From Bacteroidetes bacterium GWE2_42_24 (lineage in GTDB: Bacteria > Bacteroidota > Bacteroidia > Bacteroidales > TTA-H9), in NCBI GenBank assembly GCA_001768515.1, contig MEOA01000041.1, positions 1 through 43,987 on the forward strand: a stretch of 43,987 nucleotides of DNA. Reading direction: 5' to 3'. The translations under genes were made by a program, and so were the position numbers. The notes under the pieces were generated by a model. It saw only the letters and a program-made list of their open reading frames with translations, searched no databases and was not told where the DNA came from. Below are positions 28,275 to 36,567 of this stretch, one piece after another (position 1 is the stretch's first letter; every line of letters starts with the position of its first letter).

Positions 28275-29399
28275 TTATGATTTCAAAGGTAACACAACTT
28301 TAAATTTGCTACCAATATCGGGTGTGCTTTCAACACTCACATTTCCTTCATAGGTTTCAACGAGTTTCTTAAGGATCGACAAACCAAGCCCGGTTCCTGT
28401 TATTTCACGGGTCTTTTCGTTTTTAATACGTACGAATTCATGGAACAACCTGGAAATCTCCTCCTGAGTCATACCAATGCCTGTATCGGCTACCACGATC
28501 TCAATCCGGTCGGAAGTTTTACTGATGGTGATGTCAACAACACCTCCATCGCGGTTGTATTTGACGGCATTCGATACAAGATTATTGAAAATAATCTCCA
28601 TCTCACCGTTATCAGCGACAAATTCAACTGTGGCAGGTGCATGGAGTTTAATTTTTACATCCTTCTGGATGGCCATCGGTTTGGCAGTATCCATTGAATT
28701 ATGAGCGACATCGGAAAGATTGACAACCTTAAGGTCTTTCTCTTTCTGTCCTGATTCGAGGCGTGTCATATCGAGCAAATCGAGGATAAGATTGCGCATA
28801 CTCTTGATTCGTTTGAGAGACCGGTCAATGACCTGCTCATAGTCATCGATTTTATCACCCAATTGTTCCTCCTGCATCATCTTCAGGTAGCCCTCAATGG
28901 CATTGAGCGGAGCTTTCAGTTCGTGCGACAAGACAGAAAGAAATTGAAACCTGATTTGCTTGCCCTGAACCTGCATCTGTTTGGTCATCCGTACAAGAAA
29001 CACATGTTTGGTGATGCTTTCGATGGCCGATTTCAGTTCCTGCGGTGTGAAAGGTTTAGGGATGAAATCGTAAGCCCCGTCGCTGGTGGCTTTAACTGCC
29101 AGATCAAGCGAAGCAAAGGAGGTAATCATCACCACCACGATATCGTACTTTTTCTTGCGCACATACTCCAGCACTTCCACGCCCTGAATTCCCGGAAGTT
29201 TGTTATCGAGCAGAATGATATCCGGTTTATCCCTTTCAATCGATTCAAGACCCTCTTCACCTGTGGCAGCTTCGATGATGGTAAATTCGAAAGGTTCCTC
29301 CATAAAGGGATAGTCGACTTTAAAGTTTCGTAAGATCCTGTCGATACCTGCACGGATAAAGGGTTCATCGTCAACAACCAGAATTTTTAGATTAGCCAT
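28275..29399 (-). CDS. Receiver-histidine kinase (REC-HisKA-HATPase)
   Basis: A 374-residue soluble signalling protein with the receiver at the N-terminus: acidic pocket D10/D11, phospho-acceptor D65 (ILLDNKLPG), T93 and K115 (IPKPF). The kinase half has H159 in FLSVLSHELKAPLNAIEG and an HATPase_c domain with DTGIGMTQEE and GTGLGLSILKK. This order (REC before HK) indicates a kinase tuned by phosphorylation from another kinase, presumably the H-cluster kinase at 29838-31829. No output domain. It lies within the hydrogenase operon, 18 bases after the lone receiver gene. Confidence 0.92.
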   Translation of the reverse strand: MANLKILVVDDEPFIRAGIDRILRNFKVDYPFMEEPFEFTIIEAATGEEGLESIERDKPDIILLDNKLPGIQGVEVLEYVRKKKYDIVVVMITSFASLDLAVKATSDGAYDFIPKPFTPQELKSAIESITKHVFLVRMTKQMQVQGKQIRFQFLSVLSHELKAPLNAIEGYLKMMQEEQLGDKIDDYEQVIDRSLKRIKSMRNLILDLLDMTRLESGQKEKDLKVVNLSDVAHNSMDTAKPMAIQKDVKIKLHAPATVEFVADNGEMEIIFNNLVSNAVKYNRDGGVVDITISKTSDRIEIVVADTGIGMTQEEISRLFHEFVRIKNEKTREITGTGLGLSILKKLVETYEGNVSVESTPDIGSKFKVVLPLKS

Positions 29400-29417
29400 G
29401 GCTTATTTACTGAGGGT

Positions 29418-29813
29418 TCAAATTTTCAACAGTTTATTGATTTCACGCTGTAGCTGATCAACCCGCATGCCCTTTTCAAGAAAAAGGTCAGCTTTGATCC
29501 AACTGCCTGTATCGTCATCGGCATCTTCAAAGGTAATGCCGGTTTCGGCTGTAACTGCAGTCGCGATGATGATGGGGACATCAGGATAAAGTCGCTTCAT
29601 TTTGTAGCTGAGTATAAAACCACTATCCTCATTCTCCATCATCAGGTCAAAGATGGCAAGATCGGGTCTGTGTCTCTCGATGATCTTCTCGGCTTCTCTC
29701 TGACTTTCGGCTGAGATGACATCAAAACCCATCTTTTCGATATTTAGTCGGAGTTGAAAAAGGTAATCGATATCATCATCGGCAATCAGCACACATTTCT
29801 TTTTTGATTCCAT
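29418..29813 (-). CDS. Stand-alone receiver-domain protein
   Basis: A 131-residue CheY-like response regulator with acidic cluster D12-D14 and phospho-acceptor D56 (LAIFDLMMEN), a conserved Thr position (ATAVTA) and an altered Lys region (ADLFLEKGM). There is no DNA-binding or enzymatic output. The insertion around DADDDTGSWIKADLF is acidic and unusual for a plain receiver. Located between the H-cluster kinase and the receiver-kinase, it probably carries phosphate between them or acts by protein-protein contact. Confidence 0.9.
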   Translation of the reverse strand: MESKKKCVLIADDDIDYLFQLRLNIEKMGFDVISAESQREAEKIIERHRPDLAIFDLMMENEDSGFILSYKMKRLYPDVPIIIATAVTAETGITFEDADDDTGSWIKADLFLEKGMRVDQLQREINKLLKI

Positions 29814-29837
29814 AATATTAAATCATATTCAAATATT

Positions 29838-31829
29838 TCAAACAGATCGTTTTCGGGGAATACTAATGGTAAAAACCGTTCCGGTAGGGCCTTCCTCAGG
29901 GTCGTCATTGGAGGTCAGCGAAATATTTCCTTTGTGCATTTTAACAATACCATAGATCAATGGAAGTCCCAAACCCGTTCCTTTCCCCAGTTCTTTTGTT
30001 GTGAAGAAAGGGGTAAAGATCTTTTCCATATTCTCCTTGCTGATTCCTGTACCGGTATCCGACAAGGTAATAATCACTTCGGCGGGTGTATCGCTAAGGC
30101 TCACCTTCACCGTGCCGCCCGTTGACGGCATTGCCTCAACAGCGTTCTTCTCCAGATTGGTAAGTACTTGCATCATCTGATCCTGATCGAGATCTGCAAT
30201 AGGATCAGTTATCTTCGATTCAAATTCAATTTTCACAGTATTGGGATGAATCACCGAATCGAGACTGCGACGGGTGATGTCCACAACATTTGTTTCCTGA
30301 AGCCATACCTGGTTTTTACGTGCAAAATTAAGCAATCCGCCGACGATTTTTTTACATCTGTTGGCCTGTTCTACAATGAGTTCAAGATCAGCTCTGACAG
30401 GATCCCCTTCGGCAGTTTCTTCCATAAGAATGTTGCTGTACATCGTAATGACACCTAACGGATTGTTTAACTCATGGGCAATACCGGCTGATAACTGCCC
30501 CATGTGAGCAAGTTTTTCGGTTTGCTTTAATGCCTGCTTGGCCGAAGCAAGCTTTTCATTACTGATATTAAGATCGTTGATTGACCTATGGAGTTTTTCA
30601 ATGGCAAAAGGAAGACACATTTCCGATTCGGCAAAGCCATTCAGTATGGCGATGGCATGTTCTTCGCAGGTATTGTATCCGCAGGCACCACAATTGAGAT
30701 GATCACGTGGTTCCTTCTTTCCCATCGAGTAGAGCATCTGACTGATCTCCTGCCTGTCGGGAATGGGGATACGACGATCTTCAGGTGTAAAAGACTGACT
30801 ATAATCAAGACTACTGAATTCTGCCACATCTTTCTCCCATTGCTTCTGGTCAAGCTGTTGAAGCTTCTGCCTGACATACTGGCTTACCTGAGTACGGCGG
30901 GCATAACGTTTACCACCACGGGAAGTACCGGGTCCCATGATACATCCCTGGCAGCATAACAGTTCAAGGTGATGAGTTCCGATAAGGCCATTTTCAAATT
31001 CACGGATGGCATCCCGAAAATTATCACTCCCTTCGGCAATAATCATATCGCGTTCCGAGATATCTTCCCTGATGTTGGTTGTTTGTAATAATCCGCGACT
31101 CACTGGAAAGATGGCACCTTTACCTGCATGCGGCGGATCAAATCCTGAAGGTGTGACGTTATCGGGGGTGATGTCCAACTCGTTAAACATGTTACGCAAT
31201 TCCAGGAAGGTAAGCACCTCATCTACTTCCGATGATTCGGCTTTTTTGGCTACACATGGTCCAATAAAGACCACCTTCATATCATCGCCATATTTTTTAT
31301 GAAGAATGCGGGTCATCGCCACCATGGGCGAAGCAATCCGCGAGAGACTTGAAACAAGGTCGGGATGGTAATGACGTACATAATAAACCACCGCAGGGCA
31401 ATCGGAGGATATTTCACCATGTGAAGTCTGAGCATTAAAATGATGCTCGTATTCGCGGGCTACCATATCGGCACCAAAGGCCACCTCACAAACATAATCG
31501 AATCCAAGCGACCTGATCATTCCGACGAACTTCCGATAGTCATCAATTTCATCGAACTCGGCCGGGAAACTTGGTGCAACGATAGCAGCCTTAAGCCCTT
31601 CAGATGATAGAATTTCCAGAACCTCTTTGCCGCTCTGAAGAAAAACCTTAGCGTTTTGATTACAAACAGTGGTACAGCGCCCGCAGCCGATACAGCGTAA
31701 ATTAACAACAGTTGCCTGACCGTTAATAATCTGAATGGCTTTTACCGGACATTCCCTGACACAGGTATAACACACCCTGCATCGATCTTTGACAGTGAAC
31801 ACCAACTGATTGCGGTATGATTTACTCAT
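29838..31829 (-). CDS. Ferredoxin/H-cluster-domain/histidine-kinase fusion (putative sensory hydrogenase)
   Basis: A 663-residue soluble protein. Order: two [4Fe-4S] motifs (C17/20/23/27 and C46/49/52/56), an Fe-hydrogenase large-subunit domain (~75-330), a further [4Fe-4S] motif (C380, C383, C388, C405), then HisKA with H452 (SAGIAHELNNPLG) and HATPase_c. H-cluster motifs are modified. Motif 1 reads SSDCPAV (D143-C144), so the proton-relay Cys of true hydrogenases is Asp. Motif 2 is FIGPCVAKK (C192). Motif 3 is LCCQGCIMGPG (C292/C293/C296). Cluster-ligand cysteines appear available, but fast catalysis is unlikely; H2 or redox sensing coupled to the kinase is inferred. It lies 21 bases after hydA. 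Confidence 0.9.
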   Translation of the reverse strand: MSKSYRNQLVFTVKDRCRVCYTCVRECPVKAIQIINGQATVVNLRCIGCGRCTTVCNQNAKVFLQSGKEVLEILSSEGLKAAIVAPSFPAEFDEIDDYRKFVGMIRSLGFDYVCEVAFGADMVAREYEHHFNAQTSHGEISSDCPAVVYYVRHYHPDLVSSLSRIASPMVAMTRILHKKYGDDMKVVFIGPCVAKKAESSEVDEVLTFLELRNMFNELDITPDNVTPSGFDPPHAGKGAIFPVSRGLLQTTNIREDISERDMIIAEGSDNFRDAIREFENGLIGTHHLELLCCQGCIMGPGTSRGGKRYARRTQVSQYVRQKLQQLDQKQWEKDVAEFSSLDYSQSFTPEDRRIPIPDRQEISQMLYSMGKKEPRDHLNCGACGYNTCEEHAIAILNGFAESEMCLPFAIEKLHRSINDLNISNEKLASAKQALKQTEKLAHMGQLSAGIAHELNNPLGVITMYSNILMEETAEGDPVRADLELIVEQANRCKKIVGGLLNFARKNQVWLQETNVVDITRRSLDSVIHPNTVKIEFESKITDPIADLDQDQMMQVLTNLEKNAVEAMPSTGGTVKVSLSDTPAEVIITLSDTGTGISKENMEKIFTPFFTTKELGKGTGLGLPLIYGIVKMHKGNISLTSNDDPEEGPTGTVFTISIPRKRSV

Positions 31830-31850
31830 GGCTTCTTCACAATTTCCTGT

Positions 31851-33575
31851 TTATTCTGTAGCATTGGAACGTTTAAAAGTGGTATGCAACATTGCCAGCG
31901 CCTTATCGCTAACAGGATAATCAAGATGATTCCTGAATAAATCATGAACTGAGGCATTTTTATGGGCAACCCTTACCGGTTCCTTATCATCGTAATCATA
32001 AAGGCTTTTCAGCCGGGCTCTGATATCGCGATCGGAGGCACCGATGTGCTGCCCACCGCCGTTTACACAGCCACCCGGACAGGTCATCACTTCAACAAAA
32101 TGCAGGTCCTTTCTTCCGGCACGAATCTCATCCATCAGTTTCACTGCTTCGCTTATTCCGCTTACCGCAGCGATACCGATCTGATGGCTACCCATGGTCA
32201 GGTAAACCTCCTTGCGCGAATTCCCCTGACGTAATTCGCTTATCTTCAAATCAAACATTTCGTCACCAGCCAGAATAAAATGTAGCGTTCGCGCCAAAGA
32301 TTCCGCGATTCCTCCAGAGGCACCAGCCAGTTTCCCTGCACTACTACGGATGTTAAAGGGGGGATCGTCGAGCTCGGTTTCAATATTTTGAATATCGATT
32401 CCATGCAGTTTGATAAGAGAAGCCAGTTCACGCGTGGTGAGCACAACATCGGTATGAATAAGGCCATTGACTGTCATCTCCTCTCGCTGCGATTCATACT
32501 TTTTGGCGGTGCAGGGCATCACCGAGACATTAAAAATTTCTGTGGCGTCAACATTCAATAAGCCGGGACCTAAATTCTTGATGAGAGCCCCCATCAATTG
32601 CTGCGGCGAACGAGTAGTGGTGAGGCGGGGAATAAGCTCGGGATGAAAAGTCTCAACAAACTGTACCCACGCCGGGCAGCAGGCAGATATCATGGGACCG
32701 GGAATACCATCGGCAATTCTTCGCGATAGCTCGGTTGCCATCTCCAGAACGTAGAGGTCAACAGCAAAGGTGGTATCGAACACCCGATCGAAACCTATCT
32801 TCCGCAAAGCAGATGAAATGAGTCCGTTCAAATCTTTCCCTGGTCTGAGTCCAAACTCTTCGGCCAAAGAAACACTGATAGTAGGTGACACATGAACAAC
32901 CACCTTCTTATCAGGGTTATGCAGGGCATCCTGCAGATCGGCAAGGCGGCTTCGTTCATAAAGTGCTCCTGTAGGACAGACCATGATGCACTGCCCGCAA
33001 CTTATGCAACTCTGGTTGTTAAAACCATGATTGGCTTTTGTTCCTATCACCATACGACTACCCCTGCGGATAAAATCTATGGCCGATACAATCATTTTTT
33101 CTTCGCACACCCGAACACACCGGCCACACAAGATACACTTAGAAGGATTTCGTACCATACCGGGGCTCGACAGATCTTTTTTATGAACCGTTTTTTTCCC
33201 GGCAAAGCGACGTTCCCGTACATTCAATCCTATGGCCAGGTACTGAAGTTCACAGTTGCCATTTCTTTCACAATAGAGACAATCGTCGGGATGATTGGAG
33301 AGAAGCATCTCCACGATAGTACGGCGGGCTTTAATCACGCGGGGTGAATGAGTTTTAATCTTCATCCACTCCTCGACGGGGTAAGAGCATGCCGGAATCA
33401 GGGCATTTTTACCCTCCACTTCAACCACACAAATGCGACAGGCACCGGTAGGTGAAAAACCTTCCATGTGACAAAGAGTTGGAACGGTAATGCCGTTGCG
33501 TTCGAGCGCCTCAAGAATAGTCTCACCCTTACGGGCTTTAATCTCTTTATTGTTTACTTCAATATTGAAGATCAT
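31851..33575 (-). CDS. hydA: [FeFe]-hydrogenase catalytic subunit HydA (bifurcating type)
   Basis: A 574-residue catalytic subunit. Clusters in order: plant-type [2Fe-2S] (C35, C46, C49, C63), His-ligated [4Fe-4S] (H95, C99, C102, C108), two [4Fe-4S] (C147/150/153/157 and C190/193/196/200), then the H-cluster domain with canonical motifs SACCPAW (C299/C300), MPCTAKK (C355) and EVMTCPGGC (C499/C503). The C-terminal small-subunit segment (~520-570) is fused. The numbering coincides with Clostridium CpI. With HydB and HydC it should form the NADH- and ferredoxin-coupled electron-bifurcating complex, making H2 during fermentation. Start ATG 33575, 12 bases after hydB. Confidence 0.97.
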   Translation of the reverse strand: MIFNIEVNNKEIKARKGETILEALERNGITVPTLCHMEGFSPTGACRICVVEVEGKNALIPACSYPVEEWMKIKTHSPRVIKARRTIVEMLLSNHPDDCLYCERNGNCELQYLAIGLNVRERRFAGKKTVHKKDLSSPGMVRNPSKCILCGRCVRVCEEKMIVSAIDFIRRGSRMVIGTKANHGFNNQSCISCGQCIMVCPTGALYERSRLADLQDALHNPDKKVVVHVSPTISVSLAEEFGLRPGKDLNGLISSALRKIGFDRVFDTTFAVDLYVLEMATELSRRIADGIPGPMISACCPAWVQFVETFHPELIPRLTTTRSPQQLMGALIKNLGPGLLNVDATEIFNVSVMPCTAKKYESQREEMTVNGLIHTDVVLTTRELASLIKLHGIDIQNIETELDDPPFNIRSSAGKLAGASGGIAESLARTLHFILAGDEMFDLKISELRQGNSRKEVYLTMGSHQIGIAAVSGISEAVKLMDEIRAGRKDLHFVEVMTCPGGCVNGGGQHIGASDRDIRARLKSLYDYDDKEPVRVAHKNASVHDLFRNHLDYPVSDKALAMLHTTFKRSNATE

Positions 33576-33587
33576 GGCGTGGTGGTG

Positions 33588-35534
33588 TTACTTGGAATTA
33601 ATAGCATTAAACTTACAGAAGTCATAGCAGATACCGCAACCAATGCATTTGTCCTGCACGATGAAGTGGGGGTTGCGTTGGGTTCCGATGATGGCATTCA
33701 CCGGGCATTTTCTGAAACAAATGGTACAACCGGTACAACGATCTGTATCGATAACGTATGTACGAAGCCCTTTGCAGACACCTGCCCTGCATTTTCGATC
33801 GAAGATATGCTCTTCGTATTCCTCCCTGAAATATTTAAGTGTGCTGAGAACAGGGTTCGGAGCCGTTTGTCCAAGGCCGCACAAAGAAGTATCGCGAATG
33901 ACTTCTGCCAATTCTTCAAGCATCATCACTCCCTTGAAACGCTCCAGCGTTTCATGTTTGGCATCATCAACAGGTTTGCGTGTGATAGATTCGAGTATTT
34001 CAAGCATCCTTCTGGTTCCTTCACGGCAGGGGATACACTTGCCACAACTCTCATTCTGAAGAAAGTTCATGAAGAACTTGGCAACATCAACCATGCAGGT
34101 GGTTTCATCCATCACCACAAGCCCTCCTGATCCCATCATGGCCCCTTCGTTGCGCAGGGCTTCGTAATCGACACAGATGCTCAGGCAACTCTCATCGAGA
34201 CAGGCACCACTGGGACCTCCGATCTGAATGGCTTTAAACCGCTTATAATCTTTAATACCCCCAACGATATCGTAAACGATGGTTTTGAGCGTTGTACCCA
34301 TTGCCACTTCAATCAACCCGGTGTAGCGCGCTTTCCCGGTAACAGCAAACACTTTGGTTCCCTTGCTGTTTTCGGTGCCCATAGCATTAAACCAGGCAGG
34401 ACCGTTGCAAACAATTGCAGGTACATTAGCCAGAGTTTCCACATTATTGACGACAGTTGGTTTTCCGAAAAGCCCTTTTACCGCGGGGTGGGGCGGTTTA
34501 GGCTGGGGGGTTCCCCTTTTACCCTCGATCGAATTAATGAGAGCAGTTTCTTCACCACAGACAAAGGCTCCTGCCCCAATCCTTATATTCAGGTAAAAAC
34601 TGAAGCCACTGTCCAGAATATTGGCACCGATAAGACCGTAATCACGAGCCTGACTGATAGCCTTTTCAAGAGTTGACATTGTTTCGGGATACTCAGCCCT
34701 TATGTAAACATAAGCCTGATTGGCACCAACTGCATAGGCCGCGATCCCCATACCCTCGATAAGGCGGTGAGGATCGCCTTCAATAAGCGCCCTATCCATA
34801 AAAGTACCCGGATCACTTTCATCGGCGTTACAAATCAAATACTTCTGGTCAGAGGGCGTGTTATATGTAATTTTCCATTTCTGGCCTGTAGGAAACCCGC
34901 CACCGCCTCTTCCCTTGAGGCCACTTTCATCGATAAGATTGCATATATCGAGTGAGGTATAATTGCGAATGGCTTTCACAAACGATCGGTATCCCCCCCG
35001 GGCAATATACTCTTCAATGTTATCGGGGTCAATAATACCACATTGTTCGAGTACAACCCGCTTTTGATTCTTGAAAAAAGGAACTTCAGATTGCAGTGGA
35101 ACCGCTTCCCACAGCACCAGGTTAGGACCGGGATACTGGTAGAGAGCACCTTCATCAGGGAGCGTGTTATTAAAGACTGCATCAAGCAGATTATTGACCT
35201 TCCCGGCGGTGATGTTTCCAAAGGCAATGCGATTCTTGCCGGGAATCTGAACATCCACGATGGGTTCAGCAGAGCACAGCCCGATACATCCGACCTCAAT
35301 CACCGCAGCATGGATATTATTCTCATTCAGGTATTCATTGATTGCTGAAATGGTTTGGTTTGAACCGGCTGCTATACCACAGGTGCCGGCACCAACGAAG
35401 ATGACTGGTTGTTCGATTTTCTCGCGTCTTAACAGCCTGAGGGTTTCCTGAACTGCTTTGGGATATTCGCCCACTTCATGCAGTAGTACGCTATTTACCA
35501 ATGGATGGCGATTTTTTTTAATCTCGTGTACCAT
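33588..35534 (-). CDS. hydB: Hydrogenase subunit HydB (NuoF-like, NADH/FMN-binding)
   Basis: A 648-residue flavoprotein of the bifurcating hydrogenase. The N-terminal ~110 residues form a thioredoxin-like [2Fe-2S]-type domain (GTCGIAAG ... GCIGLCSAEP). Then comes the NuoF core with the NADH/FMN motif GRGGGGFPTGQKW and GAGAFVCGEETALI, the N3-type [4Fe-4S] motif ESCGKCIPCREG, and a C-terminal pair of [4Fe-4S] motifs (CTGCTICFRKCP, CIGCGICYDFCK), an extension absent from Complex I NuoF but usual in HydB. It binds NADH and is the presumed bifurcation site. hydC ends three bases before its ATG. Confidence 0.96.
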   Translation of the reverse strand: MVHEIKKNRHPLVNSVLLHEVGEYPKAVQETLRLLRREKIEQPVIFVGAGTCGIAAGSNQTISAINEYLNENNIHAAVIEVGCIGLCSAEPIVDVQIPGKNRIAFGNITAGKVNNLLDAVFNNTLPDEGALYQYPGPNLVLWEAVPLQSEVPFFKNQKRVVLEQCGIIDPDNIEEYIARGGYRSFVKAIRNYTSLDICNLIDESGLKGRGGGGFPTGQKWKITYNTPSDQKYLICNADESDPGTFMDRALIEGDPHRLIEGMGIAAYAVGANQAYVYIRAEYPETMSTLEKAISQARDYGLIGANILDSGFSFYLNIRIGAGAFVCGEETALINSIEGKRGTPQPKPPHPAVKGLFGKPTVVNNVETLANVPAIVCNGPAWFNAMGTENSKGTKVFAVTGKARYTGLIEVAMGTTLKTIVYDIVGGIKDYKRFKAIQIGGPSGACLDESCLSICVDYEALRNEGAMMGSGGLVVMDETTCMVDVAKFFMNFLQNESCGKCIPCREGTRRMLEILESITRKPVDDAKHETLERFKGVMMLEELAEVIRDTSLCGLGQTAPNPVLSTLKYFREEYEEHIFDRKCRAGVCKGLRTYVIDTDRCTGCTICFRKCPVNAIIGTQRNPHFIVQDKCIGCGICYDFCKFNAINSK

Positions 35535-35537
35535 GTA

Positions 35538-36014
35538 CTAATCCTCCATGCTTCTGCATTCATTCACAATGTGACGTATCTTATCCTGATCTACATGATC
35601 GTAGTAAACATCGTTGACAGCAATCACGGGCGCCAGGCTACAGGCACCCATACAACTCACCACTTCAAGACTAAACTGCCCGTTGCGGGTTGTTTGTCCG
35701 GGTTCAATTCCCAATTGCTTTACAATTTCCTGAAGGACTGTAATCGAGCCTATGACATGACAGGCAGTTCCACGGCAAACTTTGAAATGATAACGCCCCG
35801 AAGGTGAAAATTTAAACTGATTATAGAACGTTGCAATACTGTAGATTCTGCTGACAGGCATCCTCAGGTACTTCCCGACACTACAAATATCATTATCGGT
35901 CAGATAACCCTGTTCACGCTGAATCTCCTGAAGCATCTGGATCAGGTTCTCTTTCCCGGCGTTTGGAAACCGCCCGGCAAGCCGTTGCGTTATTTCGCAC
36001 GTTTTATCATTCAT
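35538..36014 (-). CDS. hydC: Hydrogenase subunit HydC (NuoE-like [2Fe-2S])
   Basis: A 158-residue NuoE/24-kDa-type thioredoxin-like ferredoxin, with an N-terminal helical part (AGKENLIQMLQEIQREQGYL) and the [2Fe-2S] ligands C80-x4-C85 and C121-x3-C125. It passes electrons between HydB and HydA in the bifurcating complex. It is the first gene of the hyd operon. The ATG at 36014 lies about 30 bases from the predicted transcription start within the Rex operator region. Confidence 0.95.
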   Translation of the reverse strand: MNDKTCEITQRLAGRFPNAGKENLIQMLQEIQREQGYLTDNDICSVGKYLRMPVSRIYSIATFYNQFKFSPSGRYHFKVCRGTACHVIGSITVLQEIVKQLGIEPGQTTRNGQFSLEVVSCMGACSLAPVIAVNDVYYDHVDQDKIRHIVNECRSMED

Positions 36015-36043
36015 AATTCTCCGGTGTTAATCATTCAGTTTGG

Positions 36044-36061
36044 TTGTTACAAAAATAACAA
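36044..36061. promoter_or_regulatory. Rex-type operator 1 of the hyd operon
   Basis: TTGTTACAAAAATAACAA: inverted repeat TTGTTA/TAACAA with 6 bases between, matching the Rex consensus TTGTTAA-N4-TTAACAA at all but two positions. It contains the predicted -7 element TATTTTTG of the hydC promoter (36057 to 36050). Confidence 0.8.
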
Positions 36062-36078
36062 TGTTAACTTTATAACAA
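36050..36078 (-). promoter_or_regulatory. Promoter of the hydCBA operon
   Basis: Minus-strand TTG (36078 to 36076), 18-base spacer, TATTTTTG (36057 to 36050), i.e. -33 and -7 of the Bacteroidetes type. Both elements lie inside the two Rex-type operators, so Rex binding would exclude polymerase. A second candidate -7, TAATTTTG (36083 to 36076), is less well spaced. Confidence 0.6.
36061..36078. promoter_or_regulatory. Rex-type operator 2 of the hyd operon
   Basis: ATGTTAACTTTATAACAA also fits TTGTTAA-N4-TTAACAA with two mismatches. It shares one base with operator 1, so the centres are 17 bases apart, less than two helical turns. Confidence 0.75.
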
Positions 36079-36198
36079 AATTATTTATCCGAAAAATTGC
36101 AAAATACTTCGTTTACCAGTATTTAAACATCACGCTAACAAATAAATAAATAACTATTTTATTTCATTTTAAGGCCACGAATAAACTTTACATGGTTG

Positions 36199-36229
36199 TT
36201 GTCAGGAGATTGTCAGAATGTTACCTTTG
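36199..36229 (+). promoter_or_regulatory. Promoter of the divergent rightward operon
   Basis: TTG at 36199-36201, 20-base spacer, TACCTTTG at 36222-36229, followed by a ~50-base leader before the ATG at 36286. No Rex-type palindrome overlaps it. Confidence 0.6.
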
Positions 36230-36285
36230 CAGTGACGATGTTGTGAAGAAGCTCTCTTCTAAAGACAAAGAAACTGTATATCACT

Positions 36286-36534
36286 ATGGATCAACGGATA
36301 GAAATTGTAATTTGTCTGGGTAGTTCTTGTTTCTCACGTGGAAACAAGGCTACAGTCAGATTGATTGACGATTGGCTTAAGCAACATGGGCTACGCGAAA
36401 AGGTGAATTACCGCGGGAACCATTGTTTTTCTTCCTGCGACAAAGGACCTGTATTAAAGATAGCCGACACTGAACATTATCATGTTTCGGCCGAAAAGGC
36501 GATAGATATTCTTAGGGAGTACTTCAGGCTATAA
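36286..36534 (+). CDS. Thioredoxin-like [2Fe-2S] ferredoxin
   Basis: An 82-residue protein with ligand pattern C10-x4-C15 and C47-x3-C51 (CLGSSC, CFSSC), the thioredoxin-like [2Fe-2S] fold found in HydC/NuoE C-termini but here as a free-standing domain. It probably transfers electrons to or from one of the H-cluster proteins or the HydABC complex. It is the first gene of the rightward operon; the gene for the PAS H-cluster protein follows 33 bases later. Comparable small ferredoxins accompany sensory hydrogenases in other anaerobes. Confidence 0.88.
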   Translation: MDQRIEIVICLGSSCFSRGNKATVRLIDDWLKQHGLREKVNYRGNHCFSSCDKGPVLKIADTEHYHVSAEKAIDILREYFRL

Positions 36535-36567
36535 ACGGCAAACCATTAATACCGACACCGCTAACGT

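Noticed and set aside
28863..29333. Rightward open frame opposite the receiver-kinase
   Set aside because: Antisense to conserved receiver and HisKA coding sequence; translation is low-complexity His/Phe-rich.
33468..34130. Long rightward open frame (about 220 codons) opposite hydA/hydB
   Set aside because: It lies wholly antisense to strongly conserved hydB/hydA sequence and its translation has no domain; a by-product of codon bias.
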